64,000 nt of DNA from Pedobacter sp. Leaf250 (GCF_920984735.1 NZ_CAKLBU010000003.1:242324-306323); one strand, 5' to 3'; numbered from the stretch's first letter, positions 54,283-63,508 are shown. Made by a program: numbers and translations. The notes: generated from the letters alone by a model not told the origin.

Positions 54283-54445
54283 AACCACAGATGTACACAG
54301 ATAAACACAGATTAATCTTTCAATTTTTATCAAGTTGTCTTTAATGTTAATATTTGTATCTGGTTGATATCTCTTAGGCTAAGGCGAGATATTCTGCCTT
54401 GTTTAGGGAAACTCAATCTGTGTTCATCCTGTGTATCCGTGGTTA
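54283..54445. repeat. Long inverted repeat of CACAG-rich type
   Basis: Arms 54283-54314 and 54413-54445 (AACCAC, ACACAG, AACACAGATT and complements) pair imperfectly around about 100 bases. This resembles widespread intergenic palindromic elements of the phylum. No gene is seen inside; the short open frame starting at 54364 is not credible. Confidence 0.7.
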
Positions 54446-54471
54446 AATTAAAAACTCCAAACAATTTAACT

Positions 54472-54479
54472 TACCTTTG
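54472..54479 (+). promoter_or_regulatory. Bacteroidota -7 promoter element of rlmF
   Basis: TACCTTTG followed by TA, an exact TAnnTTTG match 44 bases before the TTG start at 54524. Confidence 0.55.
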
Positions 54480-54523
54480 TATCAGAAAAATGCACACAGC
54501 ATGTTTAGTTAAACCAGATCACA

Positions 54524-55519
54524 TTGGCTCAAGAAGAACAAAATAACCGCAAAGAAAAAAGCGAGTTACACCCACGCAATAAACACCGTTCGCGTTACAA
54601 TTTCAAACAACTTACCGCTGCATCAAAAGAATTAAAACGTTTCGTTTTTAAAAATGAACACAATGACGATTCTATTGATTTCGCAGATCAGGATGCAGTT
54701 AAGGCACTTAACAGAGCATTACTGAAATATTTTTACAATATCTCTCAATGGGATATTCCGCAAGATTTTCTTTGTCCGCCGATACCGGGAAGGGCGGATT
54801 ATATTCATTATGTTGCCGATCTTTTAGGTTCAAGCAATAAGGGTAAAAATCCAAAAGGAGCCAATATAAATGTGCTCGATATTGGTGTTGGTGCAAACTG
54901 CATTTACCCAATTGTTGGTCACCAGGAATATGGCTGGAGTTTCGTAGGTTCGGAGATTGACCCACTTTCTGTCGATTCTGCAAAACGCATTATAGAAGCC
55001 AACAAACCTTTGCAAGGTGCTGTAGAAATTCGTCAGCAATCTTCAAAAATGGGGATTTTTAGAAATATTGTGGGTGCAAAAGAACGTTTCGATGCTGTGG
55101 TTTGCAATCCGCCATTTCATGCCTCTTTGAAAGAAGCAGAGCAAGGTACCCGCCAAAAATGGCGCAACTTAGGTGGCAACGAAAAGGAAGTTAAACATGT
55201 TTTAAACTTTGGTGGCAATAAAGCTGAATTGTGGTGCCCAGGAGGCGAACGTGCTTTTGTGGAGCAAATGATTATTCAAAGCGCCCAAATTAAAAATCAG
55301 GTTTTGTGGTTTACGTCATTGGTATCGAAAAGTGCAAATTTAAAAAGTATTTATAGCGCATTGGTTAATGCAAATGCTTTTGAAGTACGTACAGTGCAAA
55401 TGAGTCAGGGACAAAAAATCAGTCGTTTTGTAGCTTGGACATTTCATGATGATGCTGCGCAGGCAGAGTGGGCAAAAGGATGGAAATCGGAGCCAAAAGC
55501 TGAAGTAAAAAAAGCTTAA
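54524..55519 (+). CDS. rlmF: 23S rRNA (adenine(1618)-N(6))-methyltransferase RlmF
   Basis: 331 residues. The N-terminal part has LHPRNKHRSRYNFKQL, the family entry motif, then DIPQDFLCPPIPGRADYIHYVADLL, the SAM-binding loop VLDIGVGANCIYP and the catalytic DAVVCNPPFHAS (NPPF). RlmF methylates N6 of A1618 in 23S rRNA in the cytosol. The first in-frame start is TTG 54524, since no ATG occurs before residue 186 or so; a -7 element at 54472-54479 supports a start just here. It is monocistronic with its own terminator and sits between two intergenic palindromic repeats. Confidence 0.94.
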   Translation: MAQEEQNNRKEKSELHPRNKHRSRYNFKQLTAASKELKRFVFKNEHNDDSIDFADQDAVKALNRALLKYFYNISQWDIPQDFLCPPIPGRADYIHYVADLLGSSNKGKNPKGANINVLDIGVGANCIYPIVGHQEYGWSFVGSEIDPLSVDSAKRIIEANKPLQGAVEIRQQSSKMGIFRNIVGAKERFDAVVCNPPFHASLKEAEQGTRQKWRNLGGNEKEVKHVLNFGGNKAELWCPGGERAFVEQMIIQSAQIKNQVLWFTSLVSKSANLKSIYSALVNANAFEVRTVQMSQGQKISRFVAWTFHDDAAQAEWAKGWKSEPKAEVKKA

Positions 55520-55539
55520 ATTTAAATAATTAGAAAAGC

Positions 55540-55577
55540 AAAGCCGGATGAACTGTTAAAGTTAGTCCGGCTTTTTT
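55540..55577 (+). terminator. Terminator of rlmF
   Basis: A 9-bp stem AAAGCCGGA/TCCGGCTTT with a 17-base loop and six T, 20 bases after the stop. Confidence 0.8.
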
Positions 55578-55657
55578 GATTTTATCTTTTTTTAACTTTT
55601 TGTCATGCTTAAGAACGAAGCATCTGTTTCATAGGTTGCAGATGATACCTAGAGCGG

Positions 55658-55750
55658 TCGTCATTGCGAGGCACGAAGCAATCTCATTTTAAAGTTAATC
55701 CTTCGAGTGGGATTGCTTCTCCAGATGAAATATCGGGATCGCAATGACGG
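55658..55750. repeat. Palindromic intergenic repeat
   Basis: CGTCATTGCGA and its exact complement mark the ends, with nested GAAGCAATC and GATTGCTTC. The element has the form of common REP-like units in this phylum. It fills most of the 300-base gap between rlmF and the convergent cupin gene. Confidence 0.8.
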
Positions 55751-55819
55751 AAAAATTTGAAGCATATTGAAACTAGTATTAACGATCTAAGGATTAAGGA
55801 TTTTTAATCTTTTAACAAA

Positions 55820-56242
55820 CTACTTTTTCTCGTAAACAATTAAAATAGTTAAGTCGTTATCATCGTTTGGCTTAATGCCATGCGAACTTCCGGGGCGAGT
55901 TAAAATGGCATCGCCAGGTTTAACCGCGAAAGTTTTTCCATTCATTTGCATAACACCTTTACCGCTAATTACATAATAAATTTCATCTTCCTTTTGTAGA
56001 TGGTAACCAATGGATGAACCTGATTTTAAAACTCTTTTTCTAAAATTGGTTTTAAGGTTTTTTGCATCTGCAAAAAAGTTATAGCCGATAGTTTCTCCGC
56101 CTCCTTTATGGGTTCCGGGTTCTGTTTTTGCAACATCTGCATCGTTTTGCAAAATATATTTAGCCGTATCGATAGATTGCGCTTTGGTGCCGATAACAAT
56201 TGTTACCAATATTGTAAAAAGAATAAAAACCTTGTTTTTCAT
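55820..56242 (-). CDS. Exported cupin domain protein
   Basis: 140 residues from the ATG at 56242, which begins a good signal peptide (MKNKVFILFTILVTIVIG, ending TKAQ). The cupin_2 barrel shows GSSIGYHLQKEDEIYYVISGKGVMQMNGKTFAVKPGDAILTRPGSSHGI in outline: His, Glu and a second His in the positions that usually hold a metal. The open frame extends 50 codons upstream to 56392, but that stretch is the dispersed repeat copy B and has no signal character. Substrate unknown; small cupins of this sort bind sugars, amino acids or act as dioxygenases or isomerases. Confidence 0.86.
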   Translation of the reverse strand: MKNKVFILFTILVTIVIGTKAQSIDTAKYILQNDADVAKTEPGTHKGGGETIGYNFFADAKNLKTNFRKRVLKSGSSIGYHLQKEDEIYYVISGKGVMQMNGKTFAVKPGDAILTRPGSSHGIKPNDDNDLTILIVYEKK

Positions 56243-56326
56243 AATTTGCTGATTTAGCTTGAATCTTTGTGCGCTCCGTAAATTTAGGCGTTTTGCCTGT
56301 TGTTGCCAAAGGCGATGGATTTTTGT

Positions 56327-56428
56327 TAAATAAACCTGATTGCAACGAAAATACTTTTGATGTTTTTGAAAGTTACTAACCCTTTTCTGCAATTTGCTTG
56401 TATGTTAGTAACTTTACATTAAAAGATT
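56327..56428 (-). repeat. Dispersed ~100-bp repeat, copy B, with a 12-bp inverted repeat
   Basis: Perfect arms AAAGTTACTAAC (56369-56380) and complement (56404-56415) with 23 bases between. Read on the minus strand, the flanks (CAATCTTTT before; AAAGTATTT, CGTT, CAAT and GGTTTA after) match copy A at 37169-37267, with about 31 of 38 bases equal on the downstream side. It ends 85 bases upstream of the cupin start. Confidence 0.75.
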
Positions 56429-56512
56429 GAAGTGGAAAGCAGGGCGAAACTAGCCATAACCGAATTCCTTACATTTTCGTGAAAAAATGGGCTAAATAAT
56501 CTATTTTTAAGC

Positions 56513-56542
56513 TTGATTTTCCAGTCAATAATATTAGCTTTG
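56513..56542 (+). promoter_or_regulatory. Promoter of sucD (-33 TTG, -7 TAGCTTTG)
   Basis: TAGCTTTG at 56535-56542 matches TAnnTTTG and TTG at 56513-56515 lies 19 bases before it, the ideal spacing. The start codon at 56562 follows 19 bases later. Confidence 0.7.
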
Positions 56543-56561
56543 CACAAAAAAATATTGATAC

Positions 56562-57434
56562 ATGAGCGTTTTAGTAAATAAAGATTCTAAGGTTATCGTT
56601 CAGGGTTTTACCGGAAACGAAGGAACTTACCACGCAGAACAAATGTTGGCGTATGGTACAAACGTAGTTGGTGGTGTAACGCCTGGCAAAGGTGGGCAAT
56701 TACATTTAGACAAGCCTGTTTTTAATACTGTTAAAGATGCTGTTGATAAAACAGGAGCAAATGTATCTATCATTTTCGTTCCACCGGCTTTTGCTGCTGA
56801 TGCGATTATGGAAGCTGCCGATGGTGGTATTAAAGTGATTGTTTGTATTACTGAAGGTATCCCGACAAAGGATATGATTCAGGTTAAAGAATATATTTCA
56901 GACCGTGATGTTACGCTTATCGGCCCTAACTGCCCAGGTGTAATTACTGCTGATGAGGCTAAAATTGGTATCATGCCAGGTTTTATCTTCAAAAAAGGTC
57001 ACGTTGGTGTGGTTTCAAAATCAGGAACTTTAACTTACGAAGCTGTAGATCAGGTTGTTAAAGCTGGTTTAGGTATTACAACTGCTATCGGTATTGGTGG
57101 TGATCCAATTATTGGTACGCCAACTGTTGAAGCGGTTAAATTATTAATGAACGATCCTGAAACTCACGGTATCATCATGATTGGTGAAATTGGTGGTGGA
57201 ATGGAAGCTGAGGCTGCCCGTTGGATTAAAGAAAACGGTACTAAGCCTGTTGTTGGTTTCATCGCTGGTCAAACTGCTCCTGCCGGACGTAGAATGGGCC
57301 ACGCTGGTGCAATTGTAGGTGGTGCTGATGATACAGCTGCTGCGAAAATGAAAATTATGCGTGAGTGTGGTATTCGTGTAGTAGAAAGCCCAGCTGAAAT
57401 TGGTGCTGCAATGGCAGAAGAATTAGCAAAATAA
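56562..57434 (+). CDS. sucD: Succinyl-CoA synthetase alpha subunit
   Basis: 290 residues, the normal size. The CoA-binding domain has [20 protein letters not shown] and GVTPGKGG, then [20 protein letters not shown], and the phosphohistidine is His247 in [12 protein letters not shown]. With SucC it makes succinate, CoA and ATP or GTP from succinyl-CoA in the citric acid cycle. sucC is not adjacent; the gene is a single unit with its own promoter and terminator, which is frequent in this phylum. Confidence 0.97.
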   Translation: MSVLVNKDSKVIVQGFTGNEGTYHAEQMLAYGTNVVGGVTPGKGGQLHLDKPVFNTVKDAVDKTGANVSIIFVPPAFAADAIMEAADGGIKVIVCITEGIPTKDMIQVKEYISDRDVTLIGPNCPGVITADEAKIGIMPGFIFKKGHVGVVSKSGTLTYEAVDQVVKAGLGITTAIGIGGDPIIGTPTVEAVKLLMNDPETHGIIMIGEIGGGMEAEAARWIKENGTKPVVGFIAGQTAPAGRRMGHAGAIVGGADDTAAAKMKIMRECGIRVVESPAEIGAAMAEELAK

Positions 57435-57456
57435 GATTTTAAGAATCATATAAATG

Positions 57457-57488
57457 AAAGCGTTTCGATTAAGTTCGAGACGCTTTTT
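57457..57488 (+). terminator. Terminator of sucD
   Basis: AAAGCGTTTCGA pairs with TCGAGACGCTTT (one G-T pair) around 6 bases and continues as five T, 22 bases after the stop. Confidence 0.85.
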
Positions 57489-57502
57489 GTTTTCGGAGTT
57501 TT

Positions 57503-58047
57503 TTGCCGCGGAAACACAGAAGGCACGGAAAAGAAAAAGGGAAAAAAAGAAGAATTATTTTTTTTTAGTTAAAATTATCATTTATGGATTATCAAATAAG
57601 ACAAGATAATCTTCCCTATAAAACTGAAACTGATTTAATTATTAATGCCGCAATCGAAGTTCATAAAGCTTTAGGCTGCGGCTTTTTAGAGATTGTTTAC
57701 AAGGACGCACTCTGTATTGAATTTGATAGCCGTGGTTACTTTTATGAAAGAGAAAAACATTATCCTGTTTATTATAAGGATGTTTTACTTTCACATAGTT
57801 TTTATGCGGACTTCATTGTTTTTGATTCTGTAATTTTAGAAATCAAATCAAAAAGTGGAATAGCAAATGAGGATTTAGCTCAGACGATAAATTATTTAAA
57901 GTGCTCAGATCGCAGGGTTGGTCTTGTTTTAAACTTCGGCAAACCAACGTTAGAAATTAGGCGGGTTGTTTTCTAGTTGGTAATCCATGTGTGAAGCGAA
58001 TATCGCTTTTTCATATCTGTTCCGTGTATTCAGTGTTTCCGTGGCAA
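57503..58047. repeat. Inverted repeats framing the GxxExxY gene (possible mobile unit)
   Basis: A left arm at 57503-57534 and a right arm at 58016-58047, each 32 bases, match in inverse orientation at about 26 or 27 positions (shared CGGAAACAC and CACGGAA blocks). They enclose the complete GxxExxY gene. No target-site duplication was evident to the eye. Confidence 0.65.
57584..57976 (+). CDS. GxxExxY family protein (PD-(D/E)XK nuclease-like)
   Basis: 130 residues. The name-giving motif is GFLEIVY (33-39) in VHKALGCGFLEIVYKDAL. A nuclease-like core follows: Asp76 in FYADFIVFD and Glu86 with Lys88 in ILEIKSK, the D-ExK pattern of the PD-(D/E)XK superfamily. The last part, GLVLNFGKPTLEIRRV, is also standard. 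The role of the family is not established. The gene lies inside 32-base inverted repeats, unlike any other gene here, which suggests that gene and repeats may move or spread as one unit. No promoter was recognised. Confidence 0.9.
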   Translation: MDYQIRQDNLPYKTETDLIINAAIEVHKALGCGFLEIVYKDALCIEFDSRGYFYEREKHYPVYYKDVLLSHSFYADFIVFDSVILEIKSKSGIANEDLAQTINYLKCSDRRVGLVLNFGKPTLEIRRVVF

Positions 58048-58168
58048 TTTTCTATTATTTTTCATGTTCGCCTCAGCTGCATCACGCTAATTTATCATCC
58101 CTTTGTAAACACTCAGCCAAACCATTAAACCAACAAACCAAAACAAAATCTATAGCGTATATTGATAT

Positions 58169-58669
58169 ATGAAAACGATGTTAAATAAACTATTTTTGAT
58201 CTCGGCTGTTATTTTAATTGGAAGCCTCTCTGCTTGTGCTCAAAAGCAGGATAAGAAAGAAGCGAAACAAACACAGTCATCAGATAATATTATAAAGAAA
58301 AAAATGAACTGGAATACATTAACACCCGAAGAAGAAAGAGTAATTGTTAATAAAGGTACAGAATACCCTGGCACAGGAAAATACGAACATACTACCGATA
58401 AGGGTACTTATACTTGCAAGCGTTGTAACGCGGAATTGTATCGTTCGGAAAGTAAGTTTGATGCCCGTTGCGGATGGCCAGCGTTTGATGATGAAATTAA
58501 AGGCGCTGTTAAACGCATTCCTGATGCAGATGGCTCGCGTACAGAAATCGTTTGTGCCAATTGTGGCGCACATTTAGGTCACGTTTTTACAGGAGAAGGA
58601 TTTACGAATAAAGACACACGTCATTGTGTAAATTCCATTTCTATGAATTTTGTGCCTGATAAAAAATAA
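58169..58669 (+). CDS. msrB: Peptide-methionine (R)-S-oxide reductase MsrB, lipoprotein form
   Basis: 166 residues. A lipoprotein signal with lipobox LSAC (Cys23) is followed by a polar linker and the MsrB domain. Zinc ligands are Cys83, Cys86, Cys129 and Cys132 (CKRC and CANC), the resolving-type Cys101 lies in DARCGWPAFD and the catalytic Cys153 in TRHCVNSISM. The enzyme repairs oxidised methionine in proteins; as a lipoprotein it should work in the envelope. No MsrA domain is fused or adjacent. Confidence 0.95.
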   Translation: MKTMLNKLFLISAVILIGSLSACAQKQDKKEAKQTQSSDNIIKKKMNWNTLTPEEERVIVNKGTEYPGTGKYEHTTDKGTYTCKRCNAELYRSESKFDARCGWPAFDDEIKGAVKRIPDADGSRTEIVCANCGAHLGHVFTGEGFTNKDTRHCVNSISMNFVPDKK

Positions 58670-58695
58670 GGTGGATATAGTGAGGTTAGGTAGAG

Positions 58696-58725
58696 GCGTA
58701 CAGCGATAAGTTGTACGCTTTTTTT
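58696..58725 (+). terminator. Terminator of msrB
   Basis: GCGTACA and its exact complement around 9 bases, followed by seven T, 27 bases after the stop. Confidence 0.8.
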
Positions 58726-58845
58726 GTTTATAAGGTTTTTTATAAACTTAATTTTTCTTCGAATTAAAGTTTATTTAAGCGGTGGAAATTGGCTTTTCAA
58801 GGGCCTGAATTTTATACTATAAACCGCTAACTTTTCCACAAATTA

Positions 58846-58873
58846 TTGATTATAAACTAAATGCTTATATTTG
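58846..58873 (+). promoter_or_regulatory. Promoter of the RlpA-like gene (-33 TTG, -7 TATATTTG)
   Basis: TATATTTG at 58866-58873 with CA after it matches the -7 form, and TTG at 58846-58848 is 17 bases upstream. The start codon is at 58900, giving a short leader. Confidence 0.6.
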
Positions 58874-58899
58874 CAGGCTCGATAAAGAAATTTTAGCCT

Positions 58900-59280
58900 A
58901 TGAAGTATCTTCTGATAATAAGTTTTTGTTTCCTGTTTTTACAAGGTCAAGCACAAAATTCTGATTCATCAAATGAGCCAGATAGTATTAAAAAAACAGT
59001 TCTCGCAACTTATTACCATAGGAAATTCGAAGGCCGCCGCACCACTAGTGGCGCAAAATATAGGGCTAAAAAATTTACTGCCGCTCATCGCACTCTGCCA
59101 ATGGGAACAGTGATTACTGTTACCAATCCCGATAATGGAAAATCAGTTAAGGTAAAGGTAAATGACCGTGGTCCTTTCTCTAAAAGACTAGCTATTGATT
59201 TATCAGAAAGTGCTGCAAAAGAGATCGGTATCTATCGTAAAGGCATTGCTAAAGTAAGCCTAAGTTACACAGTTGAGTAA
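58900..59280 (+). CDS. RlpA family septal-ring/lytic transglycosylase-like protein
   Basis: 126 residues with a signal peptide (1-18, ending GQAQ). The double-psi beta-barrel is complete: VLATYYHRKFEGRRTTSGAKY, FTAAHRTLPMGTVITVTNPDNGKSVKVKVNDRGPF and RLAIDLSESAAKEIGI. RlpA proteins cut naked glycan strands of peptidoglycan or bind them. There is no SPOR domain, so this is a minimal form. It is a single-gene unit with its own promoter. Confidence 0.92.
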   Translation: MKYLLIISFCFLFLQGQAQNSDSSNEPDSIKKTVLATYYHRKFEGRRTTSGAKYRAKKFTAAHRTLPMGTVITVTNPDNGKSVKVKVNDRGPFSKRLAIDLSESAAKEIGIYRKGIAKVSLSYTVE

Positions 59281-59735
59281 CATTCCATTTTGCTATATTT
59301 TGCACTCGCTACACACCCCAAATTTAAGTTATTAACACTGTTTTTCGTTTGCTAAACCCTTGAAAAGAAACGATTAGCTTTTTTTTCGCTTGAAAATGAT
59401 ATTTGGCTGATGCATTTCTCCACTGATTTCAAGGTAGTGTTAACAACTTTGGTTCACAAAAAGCACCTTGCTTCTATATATTTGTTTAACAAAGTTCTTT
59501 AACTTCTTGCGTTTAAAAACAAATATAAAAGCTTAGTTTTTAGTAATTTACAGGTATATCTCTCTGATAACAAATTTAAATTGTCCCCACTAAAAATTCA
59601 GTTGTCTGCCAAACGTAAGGGTTAGCACTTTCACTAGAGTTTTAATACAAAACATTTCAATCATCATAAAAAATTGATGGATGCGTGGTTTTGTCGGCTC
59701 TAACTAAATTGAATTAAAAAGATAAAGTATCAGCT
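59281..59735. other. Long non-coding leader region upstream of nrdB
   Basis: 455 bases without a credible ORF. A -7-like TATATTTG lies at 59477-59484, so the nrdB leader could be about 250 bases. An imperfect inverted repeat, TTATTAACACT near 59329 and AGTGTTAACAA near 59436, flanks about 95 bases ahead of it. I could not recognise a cobalamin riboswitch or a NrdR box pair by reading. Confidence 0.45.
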
Positions 59736-60707
59736 ATGGAGCAGGAATTATTACTACAAGAAAATAAAGACAGATTTGTGCTTTTGCCAATTAAGTATCC
59801 GGCAATTTGGGAAATGTATAAAAAGACCGAAGCTAGTTTTTGGACCGCAGAAGAAATTGATCTTTCTGACGACCAAAAACACTGGGATAATTTGAATGAT
59901 GGAGAAAGACATTTCATTTCTCATATTCTTGCTTTCTTTTCTGCTAGTGATGGTATTGTTAACGAAAACCTTGCTGTAAACTTCATGAGTGAAGTGCAAT
60001 TACCAGAGGCTCGTTGTTTCTATGGTTTCCAGATCATGATGGAAAATATCCACGCCGAAACCTATGCATTATTAATTGATACTTATATCAAAGATCCCGA
60101 AGAAAAAGACCGTTTGTTCCATGCTATAGATACTGTTCCGGCTGTAAAAAGAAAAGCAGAATGGGCTTTAAGATGGATTGAAAACGGAACTTTTGCAGAG
60201 CGTTTAGTGGCTTTTGCAGCGGTTGAAGGTATTTTCTTCAGCGGAAGTTTTTGTTCTATTTTCTGGTTAAAGAAACGTGGCTTAATGCCAGGATTAACTT
60301 TCAGTAATGAATTAATCTCAAGAGATGAAGGTTCTCACTGCGAATTCGCCTGCTTGTTATACAGCATGTTGAGCAATAAATTAAGCGAAGAAGCTGTTCA
60401 TGGCATCATCAGCGACGCCGTAGAAATAGAAAAAGAATTTATTACCGATGCGTTGCCAGTTGCCTTAATTGGTATGAATGCAAAGTTAATGAGCCAATAC
60501 ATTGAATTCGTAGCCGACAGATGGTTACAGGAATTAGGTTACAAAAAAATCTACAATGCAACCAATCCATTCGATTTTATGGAAATGATTTCGTTGCAGG
60601 GTAAAACTAACTTCTTCGAGAAACGTGTGGGTGATTATCAGAAAAGTGGCGTATTAACATCTGCTGATAACAACAAACAGGCGTTTTCTTTAGATGAAGA
60701 CTTCTAA
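59736..60707 (+). CDS. nrdB: Ribonucleotide reductase class I, beta subunit
   Basis: 323 residues. The di-iron ligands and radical tyrosine can be placed by their spacing: Asp72, Glu103, His106, Tyr110 (in [13 protein letters not shown]), Glu164, Glu198 and His201 (in DEGSHCEF). The gaps of 31, 3, 4, 34 and 3 residues equal those of E. coli NrdB (84, 115, 118, 122, 204, 238, 241), so this is an intact tyrosyl-radical subunit. It makes the radical that NrdA uses to reduce ribonucleoside diphosphates. nrdA follows after 161 bases. Confidence 0.96.
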   Translation: MEQELLLQENKDRFVLLPIKYPAIWEMYKKTEASFWTAEEIDLSDDQKHWDNLNDGERHFISHILAFFSASDGIVNENLAVNFMSEVQLPEARCFYGFQIMMENIHAETYALLIDTYIKDPEEKDRLFHAIDTVPAVKRKAEWALRWIENGTFAERLVAFAAVEGIFFSGSFCSIFWLKKRGLMPGLTFSNELISRDEGSHCEFACLLYSMLSNKLSEEAVHGIISDAVEIEKEFITDALPVALIGMNAKLMSQYIEFVADRWLQELGYKKIYNATNPFDFMEMISLQGKTNFFEKRVGDYQKSGVLTSADNNKQAFSLDEDF

Positions 60708-60720
60708 TTAAATTTTTAAA

Positions 60721-60848
60721 TTAATGAATGATAGAATGAGTGAATGTGCTCATGCATCATTCAAAAAATAAATAAAATATTACGGGTTGGTTTAAAAGGT
60801 TGAGGGAAAATCATTCAATCATTCAAAACTCGCTCATTCAATCATTAA
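60721..60848. repeat. Imperfect inverted repeat between nrdB and nrdA
   Basis: TTAATGA and GAATGAG blocks on the left (60721-60746) recur inverted on the right (about 60822-60848) as CTCATTCA and TCATTAA. It fills almost all of the nrdB-nrdA spacer and could fold in the mRNA. Confidence 0.55.
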
Positions 60849-60868
60849 CAAAATAAATCTCATAAATT

Positions 60869-63253
60869 ATGTTCGTACTAAAAAGAGATGGCCGGAAAGA
60901 GCCGGTGCAATTTGACAAAATCACAGCCCGTATTCAAAAGCTGTGCTACAGTTTAAATTCAGACCTTGTAGACCCAATCGATGTTGCCAAAAAGGTAATC
61001 GAAGGTTTATATGATGGTGTAACTACATCAGAGTTGGATAACCTTGCTGCTGAAACTGCGGCTTCGTTAACTACAAAACACCCTGATTATGCTTTGTTAG
61101 CGTCGCGTATTGCGGTTTCTAACTTGCATAAAAACACTACTAAATCATTCTCGGGTACGATGAAAATGTTGTACGAATATTTCGACCCGAAAGCGCAGAA
61201 AGCAGCACCGCTTATCGCTGATGATGTTTATGAGATCATTGAAAAAAACAAAGATATTTTAGATAGTTCTATCATTTACGATCGCGATTTTGGTTTCGAC
61301 TACTTCGGTTTCAAAACTTTAGAAAAATCTTACCTGTTAAAAGTTAACGGTGCGATTGTTGAGCGTCCTCAGCATTTATTTATGCGTGTTTCTGTTGGTA
61401 TCCATAAAGAGGACATCGAAAGTGCAATCAAAACGTATAACTTAATGAGCGAGCGTTGGTTTACACATGCTACGCCAACATTATTTAATGCAGCTACACC
61501 AAAACCTCAAATGTCTTCATGTTTCTTGTTAACCATGCAAGATGACAGCATCGAAGGTATTTACGATACTTTAAAGCAAACGGCTAAAATTTCACAAAGT
61601 GCTGGTGGTATTGGTTTAAGTATCCATAACATCCGTGCAACAGGTTCTTACATCGGTGGTACAAACGGTACAAGTAACGGTATTATCCCGATGTTGCGTG
61701 TATTTAACGATACCGCTCGTTATGTAGACCAGGGTGGAGGTAAACGTAAAGGCGCCTTTGCAATTTATTTAGAACCTTGGCATGCTGATGTTTTCGAGTT
61801 CTTAGACTTGCGTAAAAACCACGGTAAAGAAGAAATGCGTGCCCGTGATTTGTTTTATGCCCTTTGGATAAACGATTTGTTTATGCAACGTGTTAAAGAT
61901 AATGGCGATTGGACATTATTCTGTCCACACGAAGCACCAGGTTTAGCAGATTGTTTCGGTAAAGAATTTGAAGATTTATATACTAGCTACGAAGCTGAAG
62001 GTCGCGGACGTAAAACCATTAAAGCACAAGAACTTTGGTTTGCCATTTTAGATTCGCAAATTGAGACTGGTACACCTTATATGTTGTTTAAAGATGCAGC
62101 GAACAGCAAATCTAACCAACAGAACTTAGGTACCATTAAGTCTTCTAACTTATGTACGGAGATTATTGAATACACCTCTAAAGATGAAGTTGCGGTTTGT
62201 AACTTAGCATCATTAGCATTGCCTCGTTTCGTAATCAACGGTGCTTTCGACCATCAAAAATTATATGATGTAACTTATCAGGCTACTTTAAACCTGAATA
62301 AAATCATCGATCATAACTATTACCCAGTTCAGGAAGCTGAAAATTCAAACATGCGTCACCGTCCGGTTGGTTTAGGTGTACAAGGTTTGGCGGATGCCTT
62401 TATCTTATTACGTTTACCTTTCGAAAGTGATGAAGCAAAACGTTTAAATAAAGACATCTTCGAAACGATTTATTTCGCATCGATGACAGCTTCTAACGAT
62501 TTGGCTGTGAAAAATGGTCCTTACCAAACGTTTAAAGGTTCTCCGTTATCGAAAGGACAGTTTCAGTTCGATTTATGGAATGTAACGCCAGATAGCGGAA
62601 GATGGGATTGGGAAGCATTACGTACAAAAGTAGTTAAAGATGGTGTGTACAATTCGTTATTGGTTGCGCCAATGCCAACTGCATCTACTTCTCAAATCTT
62701 AGGTAATAACGAATGTTTCGAGCCATATACTTCAAATATCTACACACGTCGTGTTTTGAGTGGAGAGTTTGTAGTGGTTAACAAGCACTTATTGAAAGAT
62801 TTAGTAGCATTAGGTTTGTGGAACAACGATATGAAAAACCAAATCATATTGGCTAACGGTTCAATTCAAGGGATCGCTGCAATTCCTGATTACATTAAAG
62901 AACTGTACAAAACTGTTTGGGAAATTAAGATGCGTAACATCATCGATATGGCTGCCGACCGTGGTGCATATATCTGCCAATCACAGTCTTTAAACCTGTT
63001 TGTAAATGCACCTAATACTTCAAAATTGACTTCAATGCACTTTTACGCATGGGAGAAAGGTTTGAAAACTGGTATGTATTACTTACGTACTCAAGCAGCA
63101 TCTCAAGCAGTTAAATTTACTGTGGAAAATCAAGGTGGTAAAGCAATTGAAGCGGTGATTCCTGCTCAAATGACTCAAGATCAGGTTGCAGAAGAAATCG
63201 TTGACGGACCAGTTTGTTCAATGGAAGAAGGTTGCATTAGCTGTTCTGGTTAA
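60869..63253 (+). CDS. nrdA: Ribonucleotide reductase class I, alpha subunit
   Basis: 794 residues. An ATP-cone spans about 1-90 ([22 protein letters not shown] in part), the allosteric activity site. Active-site residues: Cys218 in QMSSCFLL and Cys444 in AVCNLASLA form the redox pair, and Asn427, Cys429 and Glu431 in SSNLCTEI hold the thiyl radical site. The C-terminal EEGCISCSG supplies the shuttle cysteines. The ATP cone means that dATP can inhibit the enzyme. It should be co-transcribed with nrdB and is followed by a strong terminator. Confidence 0.97.
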   Translation: MFVLKRDGRKEPVQFDKITARIQKLCYSLNSDLVDPIDVAKKVIEGLYDGVTTSELDNLAAETAASLTTKHPDYALLASRIAVSNLHKNTTKSFSGTMKMLYEYFDPKAQKAAPLIADDVYEIIEKNKDILDSSIIYDRDFGFDYFGFKTLEKSYLLKVNGAIVERPQHLFMRVSVGIHKEDIESAIKTYNLMSERWFTHATPTLFNAATPKPQMSSCFLLTMQDDSIEGIYDTLKQTAKISQSAGGIGLSIHNIRATGSYIGGTNGTSNGIIPMLRVFNDTARYVDQGGGKRKGAFAIYLEPWHADVFEFLDLRKNHGKEEMRARDLFYALWINDLFMQRVKDNGDWTLFCPHEAPGLADCFGKEFEDLYTSYEAEGRGRKTIKAQELWFAILDSQIETGTPYMLFKDAANSKSNQQNLGTIKSSNLCTEIIEYTSKDEVAVCNLASLALPRFVINGAFDHQKLYDVTYQATLNLNKIIDHNYYPVQEAENSNMRHRPVGLGVQGLADAFILLRLPFESDEAKRLNKDIFETIYFASMTASNDLAVKNGPYQTFKGSPLSKGQFQFDLWNVTPDSGRWDWEALRTKVVKDGVYNSLLVAPMPTASTSQILGNNECFEPYTSNIYTRRVLSGEFVVVNKHLLKDLVALGLWNNDMKNQIILANGSIQGIAAIPDYIKELYKTVWEIKMRNIIDMAADRGAYICQSQSLNLFVNAPNTSKLTSMHFYAWEKGLKTGMYYLRTQAASQAVKFTVENQGGKAIEAVIPAQMTQDQVAEEIVDGPVCSMEEGCISCSG

Positions 63254-63271
63254 GTAGTTCATTAGTCATTG

Positions 63272-63350
63272 GTTCAATAGTTCATTTGTCAAGCTGCAAT
63301 AAGATATGCGCCAAATACTAATAAACTAATTACAACTGAACCAGTGAACA
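63272..63350. repeat. Repeat unit downstream of nrdA, first copy
   Basis: An element of about 80 bases starting GTTCAATAGTTCATTTG, with ATGCGCCAAA in the middle and ACTGAACCAGTGAACA at the end. It recurs at 63425-63508 with small changes and is itself partly palindromic (GTTCA...TGAAC). Confidence 0.7.
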
Positions 63351-63370
63351 TTTAAAAGCAATAAAATACT

Positions 63371-63406
63371 TAAGGTTTTGGGCAAACGCTCAAAACCTTA
63401 TTTTTT
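63371..63406 (+). terminator. Terminator of nrdA
   Basis: TAAGGTTTTG and its exact complement, extended by an inner GC pair, with a T run behind; it sits between the two repeat copies. Confidence 0.88.
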
Positions 63407-63411
63407 GTCCT

Positions 63412-63419
63412 TACTTTTG
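63412..63419 (+). promoter_or_regulatory. Bacteroidota -7-like element before the CWC-type gene
   Basis: TACTTTTG followed by TG fits TAnnTTTG and lies just after the nrdA terminator and about 80 bases before the next start codon. Confidence 0.4.
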
Positions 63420-63424
63420 TGTTA

Positions 63425-63508
63425 GTTCAATAGTTCATTTGGCAATGGTTCATTAGTATAATGCGCCAAACACCAATGAACAAATGACCACTACTGAACC
63501 AATGAACA
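63425..63508. repeat. Repeat unit downstream of nrdA, second copy
   Basis: Second copy of the element at 63272-63350, with the same starting 16 bases and the same GCGCCAAA and ACTGAACCA blocks. Its end contains the start codons at 63484 and 63502 of the next gene. Confidence 0.7.

Noticed and set aside
54364..54546. 60-codon frame before rlmF
   Set aside because: It lies in the CACAG-type inverted repeat and overlaps the rlmF promoter and start.
56243..56392. 50-codon extension of the cupin gene upstream of the signal peptide
   Set aside because: It would place a signal peptide in the middle of the protein and part of it is repeat copy B.
57987..58172. 61-codon frame after the GxxExxY gene
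   Set aside because: It overlaps the right inverted repeat and has no recognisable feature.
58832..58840. DnaA box-like TTTTCCACA
   Set aside because: It is a single imperfect box without a cluster or AT-rich unwinding element, so an origin is not supported despite parA and parB elsewhere in the window.
59281..59735. Cobalamin riboswitch upstream of nrdB
   Set aside because: No B12 box-like sequence or matching stem arrangement was found by reading.
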